A DNA stretch of 64,000 bases from Lacinutrix venerupis (GTDB lineage Bacteria > Bacteroidota > Bacteroidia > Flavobacteriales > Flavobacteriaceae): positions 62,001-126,000 of the forward strand of contig NZ_RCCH01000006.1 of assembly GCF_003663945.1 (NCBI RefSeq). The letters run 5' to 3'. The translations under genes and the position numbers were made by a program. Below the pieces are notes generated by a model, which was not told the DNA's origin, ran no database searches, and was given only the letters and a program-made list of their open reading frames with translations. Of the stretch, positions 18,108 through 26,553 are shown one piece after another (position 1 is the first letter of the stretch; each line of letters begins with the position of its first letter).

Positions 18108-19757
18108 TTAAAGCGCTTTAGTTTTAATATAGAAATCTCTATCCACTACAATTTTTGGTTTTTTAGTTTTTAATTTTAAGGTTTGGTTTTTTAGAGTAGG
18201 TGAAATCCATTGTGAAATACCATTAACTTCAATTTGAATTGGCATTACAAAGTTTTTAACTGCATTATTCCATTTGTAAGTTAATTTTTTTCCATTAATG
18301 GTATACTGTAGTTCAGGAATTTTTGTAGTGCGTAAATATTGGTCAAAAAAGCCTTGTAAATTTAAACCAGATTCTTGTGCTAAATAGTGTTCAATTTGTT
18401 GCGTTGTAACGGTTTGATGATAAAAAGTTTTATTTAAACCACGTAGTATTTGTCTCCATTTTTCGTCGTTATTTATAAGTTGGCGTAAGGTGTGTAACAT
18501 ATTTGCACCTTTATAATACATATCTCCAGAACCTTCATTGTTTACATTGTATTTTCCAATTAATGGTCTATCGTTTTGAATGCTTTGTCTTGTACCAATA
18601 ACATAATCTGCAGAGGCTTGAGTACCATAATAATAGTCTAAAAATAAACTTTCGGAATATGCTGTGAAACTTTCATGTATCCACATGTCTGCAATATCTA
18701 CGTTAGTTATATTGTTAGCAAACCATTCGTGTCCTGCTTCATGTATTATAATAAAATCAAATTTTAATCCCCAACCAGTACCAGATAAATCGTTGCCTAA
18801 ATAACCTTTAAGATATTGGTTTCCATAAGTTACAGAGCTTTGGTGCTCCATACCTAAATATGGTACTTCTACAAGTTTAAAACTGTCTTCGTAAAATGGA
18901 TATGGACCAAACCAATGCTCAAAAGCCTTCATCATTTTTGGTGCGTCTTTAAAGTGTTTTTTTGCTTTGTCAAGGTTGTCTTTTAGTACATAATAGTTCA
19001 TGTCTAAATCTCCTTTTTCGCCTTTGTAAACTTCAGAGAAATTAACATAATCACCAATATTAATATTTACACCATAGTTATTAATTGGGTTTGAAACATG
19101 CCAATGGGTTGTAATGGTTTCATTTTTATTATCTACAATACTTTTAAGTCTTCCATTAGAAACATTCATTAATCCTTTTGGTATTGTAACGCTAATATCC
19201 ATGCTGTCTACTTCATCATACATATGGTCTTTATTTGGCCACCAAACACTAGCGCCTAAACCTTGACAAGATGAAGCAATAAAATGTTTTCCGTTTTTGT
19301 CTTTTTTCCAAGAAATTCCGCCGTCCCAAGGTGCGCGTACAGCTTCACGTGGTTTACCTTTGTAATATGCAACAACACTATTAATGTCTCCTACGTTTTG
19401 TTGATTTTTAAGTGTTACAAAATGTGCGTTGCCATCGTGTTTTATCTCTAATTCTTTATCGTTTTGAGTTACTTTGGTTAACGTTAATGGTTCTTGTAAA
19501 TCTATTTGTAAAACCTGATAAGGCTTTAAAACTTTATAGGTTATTGTGTTTTTTCCAGCAATAGTTTTCTCTTCTGGATTAACCTTAATGTCTAAATGGT
19601 AATACGTTAAATCCCACCATTCGCGCTCAGGTGTTATGCTACCACGAAGCGTGTCTTGATGTGTAAAATTATTTTTTTCTTCTAATAAACCTTGAGAAAA
19701 CGAAAATGAAGTTATAAATAAAGTAAATAGTAATACAAGGAATTTATTATTTTTCAT
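18108..19757 (-). CDS. M1 family metallopeptidase, secreted
   Basis: This 549-residue aminopeptidase-like protein has a signal peptide (1-21), an N-terminal beta-sandwich (about 40-240) and a thermolysin-like catalytic domain. It carries GMEHQ (about 302-306) in place of GAMEN, the zinc motif HEAGH (339-343) with the third ligand E362 (WIHESF), and the family tyrosine region (DMYYKGANML). The C-terminal HEAT-like domain of larger M1 enzymes is missing; a short beta domain ends the protein. It should trim N-terminal residues from peptides in the periplasm or outside the cell. Confidence 0.93.
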   Translation of the reverse strand: MKNNKFLVLLFTLFITSFSFSQGLLEEKNNFTHQDTLRGSITPEREWWDLTYYHLDIKVNPEEKTIAGKNTITYKVLKPYQVLQIDLQEPLTLTKVTQNDKELEIKHDGNAHFVTLKNQQNVGDINSVVAYYKGKPREAVRAPWDGGISWKKDKNGKHFIASSCQGLGASVWWPNKDHMYDEVDSMDISVTIPKGLMNVSNGRLKSIVDNKNETITTHWHVSNPINNYGVNINIGDYVNFSEVYKGEKGDLDMNYYVLKDNLDKAKKHFKDAPKMMKAFEHWFGPYPFYEDSFKLVEVPYLGMEHQSSVTYGNQYLKGYLGNDLSGTGWGLKFDFIIIHEAGHEWFANNITNVDIADMWIHESFTAYSESLFLDYYYGTQASADYVIGTRQSIQNDRPLIGKYNVNNEGSGDMYYKGANMLHTLRQLINNDEKWRQILRGLNKTFYHQTVTTQQIEHYLAQESGLNLQGFFDQYLRTTKIPELQYTINGKKLTYKWNNAVKNFVMPIQIEVNGISQWISPTLKNQTLKLKTKKPKIVVDRDFYIKTKAL

Positions 19758-19852
19758 ATATAAAATTTTAGCTAAAAATAGTAAAAAATAAAAAGTTGTC
19801 TTTTGATTAAATAACTTATTTAAATATTTTAAAACTTTAAAATATAATATTT

Positions 19853-20380
19853 TTATGGTGTTTTTCTAACTCCTAAAAGTAATTCTTTATTAAATTTCTC
19901 GTCGCTATTTTCTGTTTTATGAAGTACTGAAATAGCACCAGTAGATTCTAAAACTACTGCCACAACTTGATTGTAGTTTAATACATTTGCTTCTCTAAGT
20001 TTAGCTATAAGTTGGTTTTTTTCAATTCTGGCATGTTTTAAATTATCTTCTAAAATAGTATTGCCATCCATTAATAGTATTGGTGCGTTAGATATTAATT
20101 TACTTAAAGGTTGTATTTTACGTTGTAATACAGAGAAAATATAAGTAAGTATTAGTAAACCAGCTATAGCGGTAAATCCATGAGCGATAGATGTTGAAGA
20201 GGTAAGGGTAGAAGAGATTATACTACCTATGGCAATTGTAAAAGCAAAATCGTATGCTGTAAATTTTGCAAATGATCTTAAACCAATAATTCTTGTAAGA
20301 AATATAATTATTATAAAAAGTAGAAAACAACCTACTAAGGTTTGTAAGATTGGGTCACTATTACTATATATCCATTCCAT
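19853..20380 (-). CDS. DUF421 (YetF-like) membrane protein
   Basis: This 175-residue protein has three membrane helices in the first 80 residues, including RIIGLRSFAKFTAYDFAFTIAIGS, the DUF421 core. A soluble C-terminal domain follows with PILLMDGNTILEDNLKHARI and LREANVLNYNQVVAVVLESTGAISVL, where the YetF family binds an unknown partner. It is monocistronic with a TAAATTTG -7-like box upstream on the minus strand. DUF421 proteins occur widely in bacteria with no settled function; some are reported near stress or spore genes. Confidence 0.9.
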   Translation of the reverse strand: MEWIYSNSDPILQTLVGCFLLFIIIIFLTRIIGLRSFAKFTAYDFAFTIAIGSIISSTLTSSTSIAHGFTAIAGLLILTYIFSVLQRKIQPLSKLISNAPILLMDGNTILEDNLKHARIEKNQLIAKLREANVLNYNQVVAVVLESTGAISVLHKTENSDEKFNKELLLGVRKTP

Positions 20381-20483
20381 AAAAAAGTGTTTTTAAAATA
20401 TTAGTGAAAATGTTGCGGTATATTCAAATTTACAATTTTGATTACTTAAAAGCACTTGATAAAAACTAAAGTTTAGTTAATAA

Positions 20484-20518
20484 AAAAAGCCAATACTCTA
20501 TGAGTATTGACTTTTTTT
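20484..20518 (-). terminator. Terminator after the acyl-CoA dehydrogenase gene
   Basis: The stem CAATACTC / GAGTATTG is extended by AGC/GACT and flanked by A and T runs on both sides. It lies 22 nt after the dehydrogenase stop and works for the minus-strand operon. Confidence 0.82.
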
Positions 20519-20540
20519 CTACTAAAAAATTAAAACTAGA

Positions 20541-22349
20541 TTAAAAACAGTATTTATTTTCTGCTTTTACTTTTTCCGCGATTTCGTTACGTAAATCAAC
20601 AATATCAGGGTAATTTGTATATTTTGTAAAACGTTTAAGTCCCATTAACATCATGCGTTGTTCATCGCCTTCAGCAAAAGAAATGATACTTTCTTTTCCT
20701 TTACCTTCAACAATACTTACTGCATTGTATAAGTATAATTTAGACATGGCAATTTGTACAGCTTGTTCTTTTTCACTTGTACGTTTAGCGTTTTTCTCAG
20801 TTCTTAAAATTGTAGATTCTGCCATGTAGATTTCAATTAAAATATCAGCAGCTGCAATTAATAACTGTTGGTGCTCTTCTAAATCTGGTCCAAATTTTTG
20901 AACAGCAGCACCAGCAACCATTAAGAATACTTTTTTAAGTTTAGCTATCATTGCCTTCTCCTCAGAGAATAACTCAGAGTAATCTGGTGTTTCAAAAGAA
21001 GGAATACCCATTAATTCTTGCTGTACAGCTTGTGCAGGATTTAATAAATCTACATGACCTTTCATTGCTTTTTTAACAAGCATACCAACAGAAAGCATTC
21101 TATTAATTTCGTTTGTTCCTTCGTAAATACGAGCAATTCTAGCATCTCTCCAGGCAGCTTCCATTGGAGTTTCTTCTGAGAATCCCATACCACCAAAGAT
21201 TTGAATACCTTCATCTGCACAACTTTGTACATCTTCAGATACAGCAACTTTTAAAATAGAACACTCAATTGCATATTCTTCTACACCTTTAAGCTCTGCT
21301 TCTTGGTGCGTATTTCCTGCAGCTTCACGCAATGCAATACGATCTTCAATATTTTTAGCAGCTCTATATGTTGCAGATTCTCCAGCATAAGCATTAGTTG
21401 CCATTTCGGCTAACTTAACTTTAATTGCACCAAAGTCTGAAATAGGTGTTTTAAATTGTTTTCTTTCGTTTGCATATTGTACTCCTGTAGTTAATATTCT
21501 TCTTTGAGAATCTAAACAAGCAGCAGCTAATTTAATACGTCCAACGTTTAATGCATTCATTGCGATTTTAAAACCTTCACCACGACCAGCTAACATATTT
21601 TCTACTGGTACTGTAGTATCGTTAAAAAATACCTGACGCGTAGAACTTGCACGAATACCTAATTTATGTTCTTCTTCGCCCAATGTTATTCCATTAGCAT
21701 TTTCAGGATCGTATTCAACTATAAAACCAGTAATATTTTTATCGTCTTCAATACGAGCAAAAACAATCATCACACTACAGAAACCTGCATTTGAGATCCA
21801 CATTTTTTGACCATTAATTTTGTAAGACTTACCATCTTCTGTAAGTTCTGCTGTAGTTTTTCCAGAGTTAGCATCAGATCCTGCACCTGGCTCTGTTAAA
21901 CAATAAGCACCAAACCATTCTCCAGAGGCTAATTTAGGAACGTATTTTTGTTTTTGAGCTTCTGTTCCATATAAAGTAATTGGCATAGTACCAATACCTG
22001 TATGCGCTCCAAAAGCAGTACTAAAAGATCCTGTACCAGAAGAAATATAATCACAAGTTAAACAGGTAGAAACAAAGCTCATTCCTAATCCGCCATAAGC
22101 TTCAGGTACGGCCACGCCTAAAAATCCCATTTCTCCAGCTTTACGCATAACTTCTTCGGTTAAAGCATAATCTTTAGCTTCAAATCTTGGTTTGTGAGCA
22201 ATAATTTCACGTTCGTTGAATTCCATTACGGATTCTTTCATCATGTTTTGCTCTTCTGAAAAATCTTCAGGAGTAAAAACATCTTCGCATTTTGTTTCTT
22301 TTACTAAGAATTGACCTCCACGTAGGATATCTTTTTCTGTATCTGCCAT
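20541..22349 (-). CDS. Acyl-CoA dehydrogenase family protein
   Basis: This 602-residue protein has the acyl-CoA dehydrogenase fold: FAD-binding motifs YCLTEPGAGSDA and KMWISNAG in the middle domain, then the C-terminal helical bundle with IFGGMGFSEETPMEA and the catalytic glutamate segment RIYEGTNEINR (about 415). About 170 extra C-terminal residues follow, as in very-long-chain or ACAD9-like enzymes. It should catalyse the first oxidation step of fatty acid beta-oxidation. It is the last gene of the MarR-controlled operon, 28 nt after the thiolase gene. Confidence 0.94.
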   Translation of the reverse strand: MADTEKDILRGGQFLVKETKCEDVFTPEDFSEEQNMMKESVMEFNEREIIAHKPRFEAKDYALTEEVMRKAGEMGFLGVAVPEAYGGLGMSFVSTCLTCDYISSGTGSFSTAFGAHTGIGTMPITLYGTEAQKQKYVPKLASGEWFGAYCLTEPGAGSDANSGKTTAELTEDGKSYKINGQKMWISNAGFCSVMIVFARIEDDKNITGFIVEYDPENANGITLGEEEHKLGIRASSTRQVFFNDTTVPVENMLAGRGEGFKIAMNALNVGRIKLAAACLDSQRRILTTGVQYANERKQFKTPISDFGAIKVKLAEMATNAYAGESATYRAAKNIEDRIALREAAGNTHQEAELKGVEEYAIECSILKVAVSEDVQSCADEGIQIFGGMGFSEETPMEAAWRDARIARIYEGTNEINRMLSVGMLVKKAMKGHVDLLNPAQAVQQELMGIPSFETPDYSELFSEEKAMIAKLKKVFLMVAGAAVQKFGPDLEEHQQLLIAAADILIEIYMAESTILRTEKNAKRTSEKEQAVQIAMSKLYLYNAVSIVEGKGKESIISFAEGDEQRMMLMGLKRFTKYTNYPDIVDLRNEIAEKVKAENKYCF

Positions 22350-22377
22350 TTTATAGTATTGTATTAAGTTCTTTTAA

Positions 22378-23571
22378 TTAATTTAAAAATTCGAATATTC
22401 CACAAGCACCTTGACCTGTACCAACACACATCGTTACTGCTCCATATTTTCCTTTCATGTCGCGCTTACGCATTTCATCAAAAAGTTGAACAGAAAGTTT
22501 TGCTCCAGTACATCCTAATGGGTGACCAAGTGCAATAGCTCCTCCATTTACATTTATAATATCTTGGTTAAGGTCTAATTCGCGAATTACTGCTAAAGAT
22601 TGAGAAGCAAAAGCTTCGTTTAACTCTATTAATGCTAAATCGTCTTGTTTTAAACCAGCTTGTTTTAATGCTTTTGGAATTGCTTTTACTGGTCCAATTC
22701 CCATGATACGAGGTTCAACTCCTGCAGCGGCATAATTTACCATTCTTGCTACTGGTTCAAGGCCTAACTCTTTAACCATATCTTCGCTCATAACCATTAC
22801 AAATGCAGCGCCATCACTCATTTGAGATGAGTTTCCGGCAGTTACACTTCCTCCAGCAGCAAATACAGCTCTTAGTTTTGCTAGTGCTTCTTTGTTTGTT
22901 CCTGCACGTGGACCTTCGTCTTTAGTTACAGTATAAGATTTTGTTGCTTTTTTACCGTTAGCATCAATATATGTTTGTTCTACATCTATAGGTACAATTT
23001 GATCTTGAAAACGGTCTTCGGCTAAAGCTCTTAATGCTTTCATGTGAGAATTATATGCGAACTCATCTTGGTCTTCACGAGAGACATTAAATTGTTTTGC
23101 TACAGCTTCTGCCGTATTTCCCATTCCCCAATAGTAATCTTCATGACCTGATTTTACAATGGTATCGTAATTTAATTCTGGCTTAAAACCTGTCATTGGT
23201 ACGCTACTCATACTTTCTGCTCCACCAGCAATAATACAATCTGCCATTCCAGCTTGTATTTTTGCTGTTGCCATACCAATAGTTTCTACTCCAGAAGAGC
23301 AAAAACGGTTTACAGTCACTCCAGGAACATCTACAACATCTAATCCCATTAAAGAGATTAAACGAGCCATATTTAATCCTTGAGAACCTTCTGGCATTGC
23401 ATTACCAACAATAACATCGTCAATGCGTTTTGGGTCTAAGTTTGGCAATTCTTTCATCATATATTTGATGGTTTCTGCTGCCAATTCATCTGTTCTTTTA
23501 AAACGGAACACGCCTTTTGGTGCTTTACCAACTGCTGTTCTATATGCTTTTACTATATATGCTGTTTTCAT
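22378..23571 (-). CDS. fadA: Acetyl-CoA C-acyltransferase (3-ketoacyl-CoA thiolase)
   Basis: This 397-residue thiolase has the acyl-accepting cysteine in NRFCSSGVETIGMA (about residue 90), IALGHPLGCTGAKLS (catalytic His) and CVGTGQGACG (catalytic Cys) near the C-terminus. It cleaves 3-ketoacyl-CoA to acetyl-CoA and a shortened acyl-CoA, the last beta-oxidation step. It lies 7 nt downstream of the multifunctional hydratase/dehydrogenase gene in the same operon, the usual FadB-FadA pairing. The length and motifs are normal. Confidence 0.95.
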   Translation of the reverse strand: MKTAYIVKAYRTAVGKAPKGVFRFKRTDELAAETIKYMMKELPNLDPKRIDDVIVGNAMPEGSQGLNMARLISLMGLDVVDVPGVTVNRFCSSGVETIGMATAKIQAGMADCIIAGGAESMSSVPMTGFKPELNYDTIVKSGHEDYYWGMGNTAEAVAKQFNVSREDQDEFAYNSHMKALRALAEDRFQDQIVPIDVEQTYIDANGKKATKSYTVTKDEGPRAGTNKEALAKLRAVFAAGGSVTAGNSSQMSDGAAFVMVMSEDMVKELGLEPVARMVNYAAAGVEPRIMGIGPVKAIPKALKQAGLKQDDLALIELNEAFASQSLAVIRELDLNQDIINVNGGAIALGHPLGCTGAKLSVQLFDEMRKRDMKGKYGAVTMCVGTGQGACGIFEFLN

Positions 23572-23578
23572 CTTTTTC

Positions 23579-25987
23579 TTAGTTTCTTAAAGGTTTACCT
23601 TTTGTTAACATGTGTTGAATTCTTTCTAATGTTTTACGTTCTGTACAAAGCGAAAGGAATGCTTCACGTTCTAAGTCTAATAAATATTGTTCGCTTACTT
23701 TAGTTGGTTCAGATAAATCTCCACCAGCCATAACGTAAGCTAATTTATTTGCAATTTTCATGTCATGCTCACTAATGTAATTAGAATCTTTCATAGAATC
23801 TGTTCCTACTAAAAACATACCTAATGCTTGTTTACCAAGTACTAATACATCGTTTCTTTTTACTGGTTGTGTGTATCCAGCGTCTGCCATTATTTTTGCA
23901 TGTGCTTTTGCTGTTGCTATTTGGCGATCTTTATTTACTACAACCACGTCTTTACCTTCTTGCATGATGCCTAAATCGAAAGCTTCGTAGGCTGAAGTTG
24001 ATACTTTTGCCATACCAATAGTTAAAAAGTATTCTTGAAGTGTATTTAATTGTACATCTCCTTTTTTGAAGGTGTCTGATGCTCTTAAAGCCATTTCTTT
24101 AGAACCTCCACCACCAGGAATAACACCAACACCAAACTCTACAAGTCCCATATAAGTTTCTGCTGCTGCTACAATTTTATCTGCATGTAATGAAATTTCA
24201 CAACCACCACCAAGTGCCATACCGTGAGGTGCAGAAATTGTTGGTATTGCAGAATAACGCATACGCATCATTGTGTCTTGGAAATACTTAATAGCCATAT
24301 TTAGCTCATCGTATTCTTGTTCTGCAGCCATCATGAAAATCATACCAATATTTGCTCCTACAGAGAAATTTGGTCCTTGATTACCTACTACTAAACCTGC
24401 AAAATCTTTTTCTGCCATATCAATGGCTTTATTAATTCCTGCTAAAACATCGCCACCAATAGTGTTCATTTTAGATTGGAATTCTAGGTTTAATATACCA
24501 TCTCCTAAATCTTGTACAGATACTCCAGAGTTTTTAAAGACTTCGGTAGTTTTTCTAATATTATCTAATATGATAAAGCTATCTTGTCCTGGTATTTTTT
24601 CTTGTTCTTTTTTAGGAATATCGTAAAAGTAGGTTGCTCCATCTTTAATAGAGTAGAAGCTATCGCTACCAGATTCTAACATATCTGCAACCCAATCTGC
24701 AGGTTTTAAACCTTCAGCTTGCATCATTTCGATTCCTTTTTCAACACCTATAGCATCCCAAATTTGGAATGGTCCATGTTCCCAACCAAAACCAGCTTTC
24801 ATGGCGTCGTCAATTTTGTATAGCTCGTCTGTAATTTCTGGAATACGGTTTGAAACGTATGCGAATAGTGCAGAGAAACTTTTTCTGTAAAATTCTCCTG
24901 CTTTATCTTTTCCTTTTATTAATACTTTAAAACGATCTGCGACTTTATCAATCGTTTTTGTAAGTTCTAAGGTTGCAAATTTTGCTTTTTGAGCAGATCT
25001 ATATTCTAATGTGTTTAGGTCTAATGATAAAATTTCTTTTTTACCATCAGCCGACACTTGCTTTTTGTAGAAACCTTGACCTGTTTTACTTCCTAGCCAT
25101 TTGTTTTTCATCATGGTGTTGATGAAATCTGGTAATTCAAATAACTCTAAACGTTCGTCTTTTGGGCAGTTTTCTCTAATTCCGTTTGCTACGTGAACTA
25201 AAGTGTCTAATCCTACAACATCTACCGTACGGAAGGTTGCCGATTTTGGTCTACCTATTACTGGTCCAGATAATTTATCTACTTCTTCTATTGTTAAATC
25301 TAAATCTTTAACTGTGTGAAATAAACTTTGAATGCTAAATATACCAATACGGTTTCCAATAAATGCTGGTGTATCTTTAGCTATAACCGAAGTTTTACCT
25401 AGGAATTTTTCACCATAACCATTTAAGAATTCTAAAACAGAAGCATCTGTTTTTGGTCCTGGAATAATTTCAAATAATTTTAAGTAACGTGCTGGATTAA
25501 AAAAGTGTGTTCCGCAGAAGTGTTTTTGGAAATCTTCACTTCTTCCTTCACTCATAAATTTAATTGGAATACCAGAAGTGTTAGAGGTAATTAATGTTCC
25601 TGGTGTTCTATACTTTTCTAGTTTTTCGAATACTTGTTGTTTAATATCAAGTCTTTCTACTACAACTTCCATAATCCAATCTACATCTGCTACTTTAGCG
25701 ATGTCATCTTCTAAGTTACCAGTAGTAATTCTATTGGCAAATGATGGATGATAAATTGGTGATGGTTTAGATTTTAAAGATGCTGTTAAGGCATCGTTTA
25801 CTAAGCGGTTTCTTACCACTTTGTCTTCTAATGTTAAGCCTTTAGCTTTTTCTTTTTCATTTAGTTCTCTTGGTACAATATCTAATAGTAAGACATCAAC
25901 ACCAATGTTTGCGAAATGACATGCAATACCAGATCCCATGATACCAGAACCTATAATTGCTATTTTTTTAATTCTACGTGTGCTCAT
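23579..25987 (-). CDS. 3-hydroxyacyl-CoA dehydrogenase / enoyl-CoA hydratase
   Basis: This 802-residue bifunctional enzyme has the NAD-binding motif IGSGIMGSGIACHFANIG at residues about 11-28, the dehydrogenase C-terminal domains (FFNPARYLKLFEII, DTPAFIGNRIG, GRPKSATFRTVDVVGLDTL), then an enoyl-CoA hydratase domain at about 500-690 (SVGANIGMIFMM, PHGMALGGGCEISLHADKI). The dehydrogenase-first order is the reverse of E. coli FadB. It performs hydration and the second oxidation of beta-oxidation. It starts 4 nt after the MarR gene, so regulator and enzymes share a transcript. Confidence 0.95.
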   Translation of the reverse strand: MSTRRIKKIAIIGSGIMGSGIACHFANIGVDVLLLDIVPRELNEKEKAKGLTLEDKVVRNRLVNDALTASLKSKPSPIYHPSFANRITTGNLEDDIAKVADVDWIMEVVVERLDIKQQVFEKLEKYRTPGTLITSNTSGIPIKFMSEGRSEDFQKHFCGTHFFNPARYLKLFEIIPGPKTDASVLEFLNGYGEKFLGKTSVIAKDTPAFIGNRIGIFSIQSLFHTVKDLDLTIEEVDKLSGPVIGRPKSATFRTVDVVGLDTLVHVANGIRENCPKDERLELFELPDFINTMMKNKWLGSKTGQGFYKKQVSADGKKEILSLDLNTLEYRSAQKAKFATLELTKTIDKVADRFKVLIKGKDKAGEFYRKSFSALFAYVSNRIPEITDELYKIDDAMKAGFGWEHGPFQIWDAIGVEKGIEMMQAEGLKPADWVADMLESGSDSFYSIKDGATYFYDIPKKEQEKIPGQDSFIILDNIRKTTEVFKNSGVSVQDLGDGILNLEFQSKMNTIGGDVLAGINKAIDMAEKDFAGLVVGNQGPNFSVGANIGMIFMMAAEQEYDELNMAIKYFQDTMMRMRYSAIPTISAPHGMALGGGCEISLHADKIVAAAETYMGLVEFGVGVIPGGGGSKEMALRASDTFKKGDVQLNTLQEYFLTIGMAKVSTSAYEAFDLGIMQEGKDVVVVNKDRQIATAKAHAKIMADAGYTQPVKRNDVLVLGKQALGMFLVGTDSMKDSNYISEHDMKIANKLAYVMAGGDLSEPTKVSEQYLLDLEREAFLSLCTERKTLERIQHMLTKGKPLRN

Positions 25988-25991
25988 TATA

Positions 25992-26441
25992 TTAAACAGA
26001 TTGTTTTTGATTGTATATTTTTTTGTTTGAAATCATATTGTTAATGATTTCTGCTACTCTATGAAAATTTTCGAGTTCTTCTTGAGTTACATTTGCTTTA
26101 ATAGTTTCATTAAAAGTGAGTACTTTTTCTTTTGAATAATTACGTTTTTCTTTTCCAAAATCGGTTAGAAATATAAGTACACCACGTCCATCTTCAGGAT
26201 TTGGTTTTCTAATTATTAATCCTCTATTTTCCATATTTTTTAAAGTACGCGAAAGACTAGTTGCTTCCATACCCATTTTTGGACCAAGAGAAGTAGAAGG
26301 CGTACCATTTACAGGATCTATACTTAGTAGGGCAAAACCTGTAGCCATAGTGCTATCAAATTTAGCGGCTTCTTCGTTATACATTTTGGTTACCGCTAAC
26401 CATGTAGTCCTAAGTACATAATCTATAGTGGCATCTTTCAT
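25992..26441 (-). CDS. MarR-family transcriptional regulator of the beta-oxidation operon
   Basis: This 149-residue protein has a winged helix at about 50-115 (TSLSRTLKNMENRGLIIRKPN, DGRGVLIFLTDFGKEK) flanked by dimerisation helices, the MarR layout. It is the first gene of an operon with the hydroxyacyl-CoA dehydrogenase, thiolase and acyl-CoA dehydrogenase. A 41-nt palindrome lies over its promoter, so it probably represses its own operon and is released by an acyl-CoA or related ligand, comparable in role to FadR or PsrA but from another family. The ligand is inferred. Confidence 0.92.
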   Translation of the reverse strand: MKDATIDYVLRTTWLAVTKMYNEEAAKFDSTMATGFALLSIDPVNGTPSTSLGPKMGMEATSLSRTLKNMENRGLIIRKPNPEDGRGVLIFLTDFGKEKRNYSKEKVLTFNETIKANVTQEELENFHRVAEIINNMISNKKIYNQKQSV

Positions 26442-26482
26442 ATAGTAAATTTTTGATATTCAAATATACAAAAATTTACTAT
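26442..26482 (-). promoter_or_regulatory. Candidate MarR operator overlapping the operon promoter
   Basis: The arms ATAGTAAATTTTTG (26442-26455) and CAAAAATTTACTAT (26469-26482) are perfect complements, and the 13-nt centre is itself nearly symmetrical. On the minus strand the centre contains TATATTTG (26461-26468), a perfect TAnnTTTG -7 box, placing transcription start about 13 nt before the MarR ATG. A dimeric repressor bound here would block RNA polymerase, so autoregulation is likely. No TTG is seen at the usual -33 distance. Confidence 0.7.
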
Positions 26483-26519
26483 GCACGCATAATAAATTAA
26501 GAAAATATTGTTTATAAAA

Positions 26520-26550
26520 TGAAAAACTCCTAATTAAAGGAGCTTTTTTT
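26520..26550 (-). terminator. Weak terminator after the acyl-CoA synthetase gene
   Basis: A short stem CTCCT / AGGAG with a 6-nt loop is flanked by A5 on the plus strand, which is T5 on the minus strand. It lies just past the synthetase stop. Confidence 0.5.
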
Positions 26551-26553
26551 TAT

